A stretch of DNA of 5,235 nt, taken from assembly GCA_964622325.1 (NCBI GenBank), contig CAZUOJ010000164.1, forward strand, positions 1 to 5,235. The letters run 5' to 3'. A program made the position numbers and the translations under genes. Below are positions 1-5,235 of the stretch, piece by piece. How positions within the stretch are numbered: position 1 is the first letter of the stretch; every line of letters starts with the position of its first letter. Origin of the DNA: JAJFUB01 sp964622325 (lineage in GTDB: Bacteria > Armatimonadota > Zipacnadia > Zipacnadales > UBA11051). The notes beneath the pieces were generated by a model, which searched no databases, was not told where the DNA came from, and was given only the letters and a program-made list of their open reading frames with translations.

Positions 1-308
1 TCGGAAGGCAATATCCCGAGCTGAAAATCGTGATGGCGCATGTGGGCGGAGATTGGCGTTATGGCCTGCGCGCCGTGCGCGATGTTCCCAACATCTGGGC
101 CGACACGAGCGGCTCCATGACGGATAATGGGCTTGTGGAAGGCTGGATTAAGGAAGTCGGCGCTGAACGGCTAGTTTGGGGCACAGATATGCCCGGCGCA
201 GATTTGCTGCTTACACTGTCAAAAGTGCGCGACGCCGCTATTAGCGAAGAGGATAAAGCGCTCATATTAGGCGGCAATGCCCAACGCTTATTGAAATTGA
301 ACACATGA
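1..308 (+). CDS. Amidohydrolase-family (COG2159 / Amidohydrolase_2) TIM-barrel hydrolase, C-terminal part
   Basis: This is the last 101 codons of a gene that begins left of the window. The frame is open from position 3, so the GTG at 30 is internal: the residues before it (YPELKIVMAHVGG, visible residues 4-16) are the usual family strand leading to a metal-site His, here visible residue 13. Further on, ERLVWGTDMPG carries the conserved metal-site Asp (visible residue 62), and the chain ends with the family signature GNAQRLLKL. The family contains metal-dependent hydrolases and decarboxylases, including lactonases acting on sugar lactones; the substrate cannot be told from this fragment. It is cytoplasmic by family, with no export or membrane signal in the visible part. 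It is followed at 95 bp by a second amidohydrolase-fold gene on the same strand, so co-transcription is likely. The family assignment is firm; the specific reaction is unknown. Confidence 0.9.
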   Translation, partial: GRQYPELKIVMAHVGGDWRYGLRAVRDVPNIWADTSGSMTDNGLVEGWIKEVGAERLVWGTDMPGADLLLTLSKVRDAAISEEDKALILGGNAQRLLKLNT

Positions 309-375
309 AGTGCCCGAAATTATTGGGAGGACAAAGGCGTAGCTTTTGCTTCCAGCGCCGAATCAATTCTTTTTG

Positions 376-390
376 CTGAGGGATGCTCAG
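376..390 (+). promoter_or_regulatory. Small leader hairpin next to the ribosome binding site
   Basis: CTGAG (376-380) and CTCAG (386-390) form a perfect 5-bp stem with the loop GGATG. It lies directly before the Shine-Dalgarno sequence at 391. The loop contains the alternative ATG at 383. A stem this short may be chance; a role in controlling initiation is only inference. Confidence 0.3.
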
Positions 391-398
391 AAGGAGAG
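391..398 (+). promoter_or_regulatory. Ribosome binding site deciding the start at 404
   Basis: AAGGAGAG lies five bases before the ATG at 404, an excellent Shine-Dalgarno match and distance. The in-frame ATG at 383 lies upstream of this site and has no suitably spaced site of its own. The start is therefore placed at 404, and the seven extra residues encoded from 383 (MLRRRGK) are not counted. Confidence 0.85.
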
Positions 399-403
399 GG
401 AAA

Positions 404-1192
404 ATGGCTGGGATTGTGGATTTTAATTGTGATTGCGGGCCTTACGCTTTCCGCGAATATCCGCAAACAACGGCGGAGGAAGTCGCACGAGAATCGCAGC
501 GCTGGGGCATCAGCCGGATGATTATGGGCTCCGCCCGTGCGATTACATTTTGCAGCCCGCAGCCGGCGAATGAGCTTTTAGCCGCCGAATTAGCCTCCTG
601 CCCAGGGGCCTTAGCGCCAATGGAGGCTGTGCTGCCTGCGGCTGTGCTGAATCCCGTGTATCCGGGGGCGGAGCGAGATTTGGCGCGTTGTGCCGAGCTG
701 GGCTTTCGCGCTCTGAAATTATATCCCACATATCACGATTTTGTACTGAACAGCTATGAAACAATTAAGCTGGCAGACAAAGCCGCGGAATGGGGCTGGC
801 CTGTTTTAATTGCCGTGCGCGTGGAGGATGAGCGCCATCATCATCCGCTGATGAAAGTGCCGCCCTTGCCCATAGAACAAGCCATTGCCTTTGCACGAAA
901 TACGCCCGCAGCGAATGTTGTGCTTTGCACAGCCACAGCGCCAGAGATTACAAGTTTTCTGCAAAATGTGTCCCGGGATAATACCTTTGCCGAGATATCC
1001 TATGTAAAGAGCCCGCTGAACGCCATAGAGGATCTTGTAAGCCGTGTGGGCTATGAGCGGCTCCTGTTCGGCAGCCATGCGCCCTTTTCTTATGTGCAGA
1101 CAGCCGTCGCGAAAGTGTGCGAGGCGTGTATTGCGCAGGAGCAAAAAGAGGCCATCTTATGGGGCAATGCCAGGCGCCTTTTAGTCTTGTGA
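404..1192 (+). CDS. Divergent amidohydrolase-fold (TIM-barrel) protein lacking the usual metal ligands
   Basis: Complete protein of 262 residues from the ATG at 404. It matches the short amidohydrolase-2 type fold: an N-terminal strand IVDFNCDCGPYAFR (4-17), a central LGFRALKLYPTYHDF (99-113), VRVEDERHHHP (138-148), and the C-terminal YERLLFGSHAPF (217-228) followed by ILWGNARRLL (251-260). The residues that normally bind metal are changed. The first-strand HxH is N8-C-D10; the strand that ends in His in the upstream protein (VMAHVGG) reads VVLCTATA (173-180); and the late Asp of GTDMP is H225 in GSHAP. HHH at 145-147 is a possible substitute site. From memory, a DVN...G.(W/Y).FR / THAPF subfamily exists in environmental bacteria, so this may be a known divergent branch rather than a decayed gene; the frame is intact. 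It probably forms an operon with the amidohydrolase ending at 308. Substrate and activity are unknown. Confidence 0.85.
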   Translation: MAGIVDFNCDCGPYAFREYPQTTAEEVARESQRWGISRMIMGSARAITFCSPQPANELLAAELASCPGALAPMEAVLPAAVLNPVYPGAERDLARCAELGFRALKLYPTYHDFVLNSYETIKLADKAAEWGWPVLIAVRVEDERHHHPLMKVPPLPIEQAIAFARNTPAANVVLCTATAPEITSFLQNVSRDNTFAEISYVKSPLNAIEDLVSRVGYERLLFGSHAPFSYVQTAVAKVCEACIAQEQKEAILWGNARRLLVL

Positions 1193-1357
1193 CAGCTGTG
1201 CCTCTTCGGCCAGATTTTCGCTTCTTCAGCGGATAAAGCCTCTTTGATGTATTGCTGTAATATGAATATCAGCTGTGGCCATGCATAAGGCTTCTGTCTT
1301 CACAACAAATACAGAGCGTTTCTTCCCTCTCCAGCCGGGAAAAAATGACATAAGCCG
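1193..1357. other. Convergent intergenic gap
   Basis: This 165-bp gap separates the 3' ends of the plus-strand amidohydrolase gene and the minus-strand lactonase gene. I see no gene in it and no canonical intrinsic terminator (GC stem followed by a T-run) in either direction. CAGCTGTG occurs twice (1193-1200 and 1270-1277), which is probably chance. The only clear structure is the inverted repeat at 1319-1345, listed separately. Confidence 0.6.
1319..1345. repeat. Inverted repeat in the convergent gap
   Basis: TTTCTTCCC (1319-1327) pairs with GGGAAAAAA (1337-1345) at eight of nine positions around a 9-base loop. The stem would lie just past the lactonase stop codon in the minus-strand transcript. 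The A and T tracts are inside the stem, opposite to the arrangement of a standard terminator, so terminator function for either gene is doubtful. Confidence 0.35.
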
Positions 1358-2218
1358 TTAATCCAAGCAGATACGAGAGAAGAATTCAGGGCGGCCCTGG
1401 CCCGCCTTGCGCACGCGCCACAAGCAGCCAGCGCCAAAGCCTTCCTCCGCTTTGTTCTGCCCGCCGGCTGTTGTCACATATAAATCACGATAATCGTCTC
1501 CGCCAAATGTGACGCTGGATACTTTTTTCGCCGGAAAATCAATTTTCTGGACAATTTGTCCCGTGGGATTATAACGCACAACACAGCCGCCGTCCCAGCG
1601 CGCGGACCAGATATAATCTTCTGCATCCACAGTCATGCCATCAGGCACGCCCTCTTCGGGAAGCGTTTGGGCAAAAAGGCGTTGATTGGAGAGCTGTCCT
1701 GTGTTCTCATCATAATCAAACAAATAAATCGTTCGGGCTTGTGAATCTGTAAAATACATACGGCGCCTGTCCGTTGAGAAGCCCATGCCATTAGGGCAGC
1801 CTACATTCTCTAAAATCGTATGTAAGCTGCCATCAGTGTCCAGGCGATACAAACAGCCGGATTTTTGGGGGCTGCTCATTGTGCCGCAAAACACGCGGCC
1901 GCGCGGATCGGCTATAACATCATTAAAGCGTGATTGGCGTTCAGCGGGAATTTCCGCCACAATTGTTTTCACAAAGCCCTCTCGCCAGACGCGTATCGCT
2001 CCGCGCGCCATAAAGAGCAATAAATCTCCATTGGCCTGAATTGTGAAGCCGCCGATAGGCTCATCTTGCCAGCATTGCTCATGTGTGTCAGAGGCAGGAT
2101 TGTAACGGAAGAGGCGGCCTGTGGGAATGTCCAGCCAATACAGGCATTTTTCCAGGGGATGCCATAAGGGCCCCTCGCCTGTTTGACAAGCATAATCCGC
2201 TATGCATTCTAATTGCAT
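1358..2218 (-). CDS. SMP-30/gluconolactonase/LRE-family sugar lactonase
   Basis: Complete 286-residue six-bladed beta-propeller, close to the roughly 300 residues usual for SMP-30/gluconolactonase proteins. The signatures occur in the expected order: TGEGPLWHP (13-21) with metal ligand E15; SRFNDVIADPRGRVFCGTM (96-114) with R97 and N99, matching the substrate-side Arg and Asn of SMP-30; CPNGMGFS (141-148) with metal ligand N143; and VPDGMTVD (191-198) with metal ligand D193. All key residues are present, so a working divalent-metal lactonase that hydrolyses a sugar lactone to its aldonic acid is expected. The exact sugar cannot be read from sequence. There is no signal peptide, so it is probably cytoplasmic. 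The ATG is preceded by AGGAGA at nine bases' distance. It is convergent with the amidohydrolase genes and divergent from the M16 gene, and a link to the amidohydrolases through sugar-acid breakdown is inference. Confidence 0.93.
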   Translation of the reverse strand: MQLECIADYACQTGEGPLWHPLEKCLYWLDIPTGRLFRYNPASDTHEQCWQDEPIGGFTIQANGDLLLFMARGAIRVWREGFVKTIVAEIPAERQSRFNDVIADPRGRVFCGTMSSPQKSGCLYRLDTDGSLHTILENVGCPNGMGFSTDRRRMYFTDSQARTIYLFDYDENTGQLSNQRLFAQTLPEEGVPDGMTVDAEDYIWSARWDGGCVVRYNPTGQIVQKIDFPAKKVSSVTFGGDDYRDLYVTTAGGQNKAEEGFGAGCLWRVRKAGQGRPEFFSRICLD

Positions 2219-2227
2219 TTCGGCATT

Positions 2228-2233
2228 TCTCCT
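2228..2233 (-). promoter_or_regulatory. Ribosome binding site of the lactonase gene
   Basis: On the minus strand AGGAGA ends nine bases before the ATG at 2218-2216. A second ATG lies between them but is out of frame with the lactonase, so the start at 2218 is preferred. Confidence 0.7.
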
Positions 2234-2303
2234 ATGGGATAATGTGTTCGTTCCTGTTCATTTTCATTTCTTGCAAGGCCCTTACGTTCCTTGTTGTGTC
2301 GGC

Positions 2304-2333
2304 AACATAAAGCTGCTGCCTGGCTAATTGCAA
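2304..2333 (-). promoter_or_regulatory. Possible sigma70-type promoter for the lactonase gene
   Basis: On the minus strand TTGCAA (2333-2328) and TATGTT (2309-2304) are separated by 18 bp. Each matches the -35 or -10 consensus at four of six positions. The implied leader is about 80 bases. The -35 lies in the centre of the palindrome at 2323-2339, as expected for a repressor-controlled promoter. The match is weak and rests on position as much as on sequence. Confidence 0.25.
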
Positions 2334-2339
2334 ATTAGC
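2323..2339. promoter_or_regulatory. Operator-like palindrome GCTAATT-N3-AATTAGC
   Basis: A perfect inverted repeat with 7-bp arms and a 3-bp spacer (GCTAATT 2323-2329, AATTAGC 2333-2339) in the divergent promoter region. Its size and symmetry fit a binding site for a dimeric regulator. GCTAATT occurs again at 2553-2559 on the M16 side. No T-run follows it, so it does not look like a terminator. No regulator gene is visible in the window. Confidence 0.5.
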
Positions 2340-2366
2340 TTTAGCAAAAGGCAAAGCAAAAGCAAA
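2330..2366. repeat. Cluster of GCAAA direct repeats
   Basis: GCAAA occurs five times, starting at 2330, 2344, 2351, 2356 and 2362. AGCTTT (2337-2342) and AAAGCT (2364-2369) also form a 6-bp inverted repeat around the last four copies. The spacing is irregular, so this may be low-complexity drift or a bent, A-tract-rich regulatory segment. Confidence 0.4.
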
Positions 2367-2551
2367 GCTGAACAGACCGAGAAATGAAATCCTGTCCTGC
2401 CAGGAAAGGAATTTGGCCCTGATTACTGAATAAGATTATTTTCAGCCACTGGCTTTCTATGATGTCCTCTTGGATGTTTCCGAAAAGCAGCAGGGCAATA
2501 AAGAATGAAGGCAAGGCTTTAAATTGGCGCTTTTCAATAGCATAGCGCAGA

Positions 2552-2583
2552 CGCTAATTTTTCGGATAAAGTTCAAATTAACG
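2552..2583. promoter_or_regulatory. Imperfect inverted repeat upstream of the M16 gene
   Basis: CGCTAATT (2552-2559) and AATTAACG (2576-2583) are inverted copies with one mismatch and a 16-bp spacer. The left arm contains the GCTAATT half-site of the palindrome at 2323-2339. It lies where the -35 region of the M16 promoter would be. ACGCTA is also repeated directly at 2551 and 2581, and CGCTA again at 2607. Confidence 0.35.
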
Positions 2584-2589
2584 CTAGCC

Positions 2590-2595
2590 TAAAAT
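2590..2595 (+). promoter_or_regulatory. Possible -10 element for the M16 gene
   Basis: TAAAAT matches the TATAAT consensus at five of six positions and would start transcription about 20 bases before the ATG, leaving the ribosome binding site in the leader. No good -35 hexamer lies 16-18 bp upstream; the inverted repeat at 2552-2583 occupies that place, which could mean activator dependence. Confidence 0.35.
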
Positions 2596-2610
2596 CATTT
2601 CCCCATCGCT

Positions 2611-2618
2611 AGAGGAGG
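2611..2618 (+). promoter_or_regulatory. Ribosome binding site of the M16 peptidase gene
   Basis: AGAGGAGG ends five bases before the ATG at 2624 and is close to the ideal Shine-Dalgarno sequence. It fixes the start, which also matches the usual beginning of the M16 fold (a short lead-in followed by LENGLKILL). Confidence 0.85.
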
Positions 2619-2623
2619 CAATC

Positions 2624-5235
2624 ATGCTGGATTTTTCTGTCCACGAAACAATTCTGGAAAACGGCCTGAAAATTCTTTTAGTGGAACACAGGCTGGCTCC
2701 TATAACGAGTGTATGGATATGGTATCGCGTAGGCTCGCGTAATGAAAGCCCTGGCATTACAGGGATTTCTCATTGGACGGAGCACATGTGCTTTAAGGGC
2801 GGAAAAGAATTCGGCAAAGGAGAGATTTTTAAGGCTATTTCACGTGTAGGGGGCTATAACAATGGCATGACAAGTACAGATGTCACTGTATATTTTGAGA
2901 CAGTGCCGGCAGCACATGCGGAATTAGCTCTACGGATTGAGGCGGATCGAATGACGAACGCTCGTTTTGATCCTCAAGAAGTGGAAGCAGAGCGGACTGT
3001 TATTATTTCAGAACGCGAAGGCGCCGAGAATTTCCCTCAATTTTTGCTCCAAGAGGAATTGGCATTGATGGCGTATCGCGTGCATCCCTATCGCTGGTCC
3101 GTTATCGGCTGGAAATCCGATTTGAAAGCCATCACGCGGGAAGATTTATGGAATTATTACAAAACATATTATGCGCCCAACAACGCCGTGCTCGTGATTG
3201 TGGGAGATTTTGAAACGGAGCAGATGCTTCAGGAAGTTCAGCGCTATTTTGGCGCCATTCCCGGACATCCTATTGACAAAGAGGTGCGCTCACAGGAGCC
3301 GCCTCAGGAAGGCGAACGCCGATTTGTGCTGCAGCGGCCAGGCACAACGAGCTATGTAGCGATAGCGTATCACATTCCCCAGGCGGGGCATCCCGATGAG
3401 CCCGCCTTAAGAGTATTGACATCCATTTTAAGCGGCACGGGAGCGATAGCCTGGCTGGCGCCCAGTGCCGGAGGCTGGAAAACATCGCGCCTGTATCGGG
3501 CGCTTGTGGAAACAGAATTAGCCACAGAAGCCGCCTGCACGCTCATCCCGGCGCAAATAGATCCCGGGCTGGGATATTTTCAGGCCACAGTGCGGACAGG
3601 CGTTGCGCCTGAGCGTGTGGAGGAAGCCCTGCTTAATGTGATTGAAGAGGCTTGCACAGCGCCTCCAGAGGAAGAGGAATTGGAACGCGCCAAAACACAA
3701 ATTCGCGCGGCCGCAGCTTATGCGGGCGAATCGGCCACAGGCCTGGCCAGCCTGCTGGGGCGCGCTGAAATGACGGGCAGCTATCGCGCCATATATGAGT
3801 TGTTGCCGCGAGTAGAAGCTGTAACAGCGGAAGATGTTTGGCGCGTGGCGCAAACATATTTGCAGCCTCATAATCGCACAATCGGCGTGTTTATCCCTAA
3901 GAACGCATCCGACAAAAAAACAGCGTCTGGCGGCGGCGGAAAAGATACAGCCACATTTGCAGCTCAGGCGCTGGCTGCACAGAGCGGAAGCCTCCCGGCG
4001 TCTCCCCAAAGCCTATTGGACACAGGAATGGAATCTCGCCATGATGTTTCTTTGGGCGCTAATCCTCCCTGTTTCTTTTACACGGGGCTGGAAATTTTTC
4101 GGCGAGCGCAGCGGGCAACTTTAGACAATGGGCTGCGTGTTGTGGCATGTCGCTTTGGCGTCACGCCGGCTGTGACATTAGCGGGCGCCATCCGTGCCGG
4201 CGGCTGTCTGGACACGGAAGCACAAGCTGGCCGCGCTGCCTTTACGGCCGCTACGATGGAACGAGGCACGCAAAAGCGTACTTTCCGCGAGATCGCCGAG
4301 GCTTTAGATGGCATCGGAGCCACATTTAGCCTCAGCGCCAGCTTGGAATATGTGAATTTTGGCGGCACAGTGTTGAGCGAGAAAGCAGATTTGCTTCTGG
4401 ATGTTGCGGCTGATATTTTGCAACATCCCATATTCCCGCCAGATGAATGTGAGAAAGTCCGGACAGAAATCCTGACATCTTTGCAGGAAGCCGAAGATAA
4501 CACGCGTGTGGCAGCTGTGAAGGCAGCGCGGAAATTGCTTTATCCGCCAGGGCATCCCGCGCATGTTTGGGAGGCGGGGGAGCTTTCCACAGTGGCAGGC
4601 CTCACACGAGAAGATTTAATGGCTTATCATCAGCAAGCTCTGCATCCTGAACAGACTATCGTTGTCCTAGCTGGCGATATGGAAGAGGCGCAGCTTATTG
4701 ATCTGGCGGCAAAACATTTTGGCGCCTGGCGCAGCACAAGCAAAATTGCGTTGCCGGATCTGTCCGCCTCGCCGCCAAAAGAAGTTTTGAGCCAGGAAAT
4801 CCTTATGCCCGCTAAGAGTCAATGTGACATTGTTCTTGCCACAACAGGAGTGCCGCGTCTTCATGAAGATTATCTGGCTTTGGATTTTGCCACGCGGCTG
4901 CTGGGCCAATTAGGATTTATGGGCCGCCTGGGCAAAACAGTACGGGATGAATTGGGGCTGGCATATTATTGTTTTGCGGATATGTCTGTCAGCCGCGGGA
5001 ACGGAATGTGGCGCACACAGGCGGGCGTAAATCCGGCTAATGTCGCTTTGGCCATCGAGACAATACGGCAACAAATACAAAAGATGCAACAGGAGCTTGT
5101 GAGCGAGGAAGAATATGAGGAGCTGCAGGCCAATCGGCTGGGATCGCTACATATGCTATTGGAGACAAAAAGCAGCGTAGCCGCCAGCCTGCTCAATATT
5201 GAGCTGTGGAATTTAGGCGCGGATTATTACGAACG
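2624..5235 (+). CDS. Fused double-unit M16 family zinc metallopeptidase, C-terminus cut by the window edge
   Basis: The frame is open from the ATG at 2624 to the window end (870 residues visible); only the C-terminal tail should be missing. Unit 1 (about 1-426) has the inverted zinc motif H50-W-T-E53-H54, with E130 as third ligand (75 residues after H54) and E123 seven residues before it, as in pitrilysin. Its C-terminal domain includes SRLYRALVETELA (288-300) and ends with AVTAEDVWRVAQTYLQPHNR. A linker of about 70 residues with GGGG at 436-439 follows. Unit 2 begins near TLDNGLRVV (499-507). Where unit 1 has the zinc motif it reads GRAAFTAATMERGT (536-549), with no ligands. Its C-terminal domain has R774 in TVRDELGLAYY and Y781, the seven-residue spacing of the insulysin R/Y pair. 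The chain thus looks like an M16B catalytic/non-catalytic dimer fused in one polypeptide, degrading or processing peptides inside its chamber. There is no signal peptide, so it is probably cytoplasmic. The substrate is unknown. Confidence 0.95.
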   Translation, partial: MLDFSVHETILENGLKILLVEHRLAPITSVWIWYRVGSRNESPGITGISHWTEHMCFKGGKEFGKGEIFKAISRVGGYNNGMTSTDVTVYFETVPAAHAELALRIEADRMTNARFDPQEVEAERTVIISEREGAENFPQFLLQEELALMAYRVHPYRWSVIGWKSDLKAITREDLWNYYKTYYAPNNAVLVIVGDFETEQMLQEVQRYFGAIPGHPIDKEVRSQEPPQEGERRFVLQRPGTTSYVAIAYHIPQAGHPDEPALRVLTSILSGTGAIAWLAPSAGGWKTSRLYRALVETELATEAACTLIPAQIDPGLGYFQATVRTGVAPERVEEALLNVIEEACTAPPEEEELERAKTQIRAAAAYAGESATGLASLLGRAEMTGSYRAIYELLPRVEAVTAEDVWRVAQTYLQPHNRTIGVFIPKNASDKKTASGGGGKDTATFAAQALAAQSGSLPASPQSLLDTGMESRHDVSLGANPPCFFYTGLEIFRRAQRATLDNGLRVVACRFGVTPAVTLAGAIRAGGCLDTEAQAGRAAFTAATMERGTQKRTFREIAEALDGIGATFSLSASLEYVNFGGTVLSEKADLLLDVAADILQHPIFPPDECEKVRTEILTSLQEAEDNTRVAAVKAARKLLYPPGHPAHVWEAGELSTVAGLTREDLMAYHQQALHPEQTIVVLAGDMEEAQLIDLAAKHFGAWRSTSKIALPDLSASPPKEVLSQEILMPAKSQCDIVLATTGVPRLHEDYLALDFATRLLGQLGFMGRLGKTVRDELGLAYYCFADMSVSRGNGMWRTQAGVNPANVALAIETIRQQIQKMQQELVSEEEYEELQANRLGSLHMLLETKSSVAASLLNIELWNLGADYYE

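Larger units (their letters stand above)
2219..2623. promoter_or_regulatory. Divergent intergenic regulatory region (lactonase / M16 peptidase)
   Basis: This 405-bp region separates two divergently transcribed genes and should hold the promoters of both. It is richer in A+T than the genes and has no credible reading frame: the only starts I checked (for example ATG 2383, 12 codons) are tiny and lack ribosome binding sites. It contains a 7-bp-arm palindrome at 2323-2339, a cluster of GCAAA repeats at 2330-2366, an imperfect inverted repeat at 2552-2583 and three CGCTA copies leading up to the M16 start. About 180 bp in the middle (2370-2550) show no structure that I can name. Confidence 0.6.

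Noticed and set aside
30..308. Treating the GTG at 30 as the start of a small 92-residue protein
   Set aside because: The frame is open to the left edge and the residues before GTG continue the family consensus (YPELKIV), so this is the end of a longer amidohydrolase.
325..330. GGGAGG in the gap between the two amidohydrolase genes, resembling a ribosome binding site
   Set aside because: No start codon follows at a usable distance, and the frames here close within a few codons.
1319..1345. Intrinsic terminator for the convergent genes
   Set aside because: The A and T tracts form part of the stem and no T-run follows it on either strand, so it is kept only as an inverted repeat.
2239..2244. 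CATTAT on the minus strand, with ATGAAA 17 bp upstream, as the lactonase promoter
   Set aside because: Transcription would begin at about 2232, inside the Shine-Dalgarno sequence, leaving almost no leader. The pair at 2304-2333 is positioned better.
2391..2409. TCCTG/CAGGA near-palindrome as a hairpin or operator
   Set aside because: The arms are five bases with almost no loop. It has no T-run and no clear relation to a promoter.
3518..4009. Minus-strand open frame of 163 codons opposite the M16 gene
   Set aside because: Its composition is Cys/Arg-rich as expected for an antisense shadow, it has no recognisable domain, and the plus strand here is clearly M16 sequence.
3834..4124. Plus-strand open frame with a hydrophobic C-terminal stretch across the M16 linker
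   Set aside because: It lies wholly inside the M16 gene in another frame, lacks a ribosome binding site and resembles nothing. The M16 frame is continuous through it.

Overview
The window is ordinary bacterial chromosomal DNA, with G+C near half by eye and strong Shine-Dalgarno sites. It holds four protein-coding genes, two of them cut by the window edges. I see no rRNA, tRNA, CRISPR array, insertion sequence or integrase. COG2159-type amidohydrolases, an SMP-30/gluconolactonase-type lactonase and a fused M16 peptidase are the kind of content found in Planctomycetota, Lentisphaerota, Armatimonadota and Chloroflexota. The sequence alone does not decide between these, and I do not name a genus.

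Layout from left to right. (1) 1-308, plus strand: the C-terminal end of a TIM-barrel amidohydrolase that keeps its late metal-site His and Asp. (2) 404-1192, plus strand: a second, complete amidohydrolase-fold protein in which the usual metal ligands are replaced, so it looks like a divergent or non-metal member. The two are probably co-transcribed. (3) 1193-1357: a short convergent gap with an inverted repeat but no canonical terminator. (4) 1358-2218, minus strand: a complete SMP-30/gluconolactonase/LRE-family beta-propeller with all expected metal and substrate residues. (5) 2219-2623: a 405-bp divergent intergenic region with operator-like palindromes, short repeats and tentative promoters. 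(6) 2624 to the right edge, plus strand: a long reading frame, open for 870 codons, encoding two M16 peptidase units fused in one chain. The first unit has the zinc motif HWTEH; the second has lost it but keeps the R/Y pair.

The two amidohydrolase-fold proteins and the lactonase fit sugar-acid or lactone catabolism: the lactonase would open a sugar lactone and the amidohydrolases would act on a lactone, acid or related carboxylated compound. That link is inferred from neighbourhood and family, not shown. The M16 protein is a separate, probably cytoplasmic, peptide-degrading or processing enzyme and need not share their function.

The most noteworthy points are the loss of every recognisable metal ligand in the second amidohydrolase beside an apparently intact relative, the complementary split of catalytic residues between the two halves of the M16 chain, and the repeated GCTAATT/CGCTA elements in the divergent regulatory region. 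I do not see a clear previously undescribed multi-gene system here.
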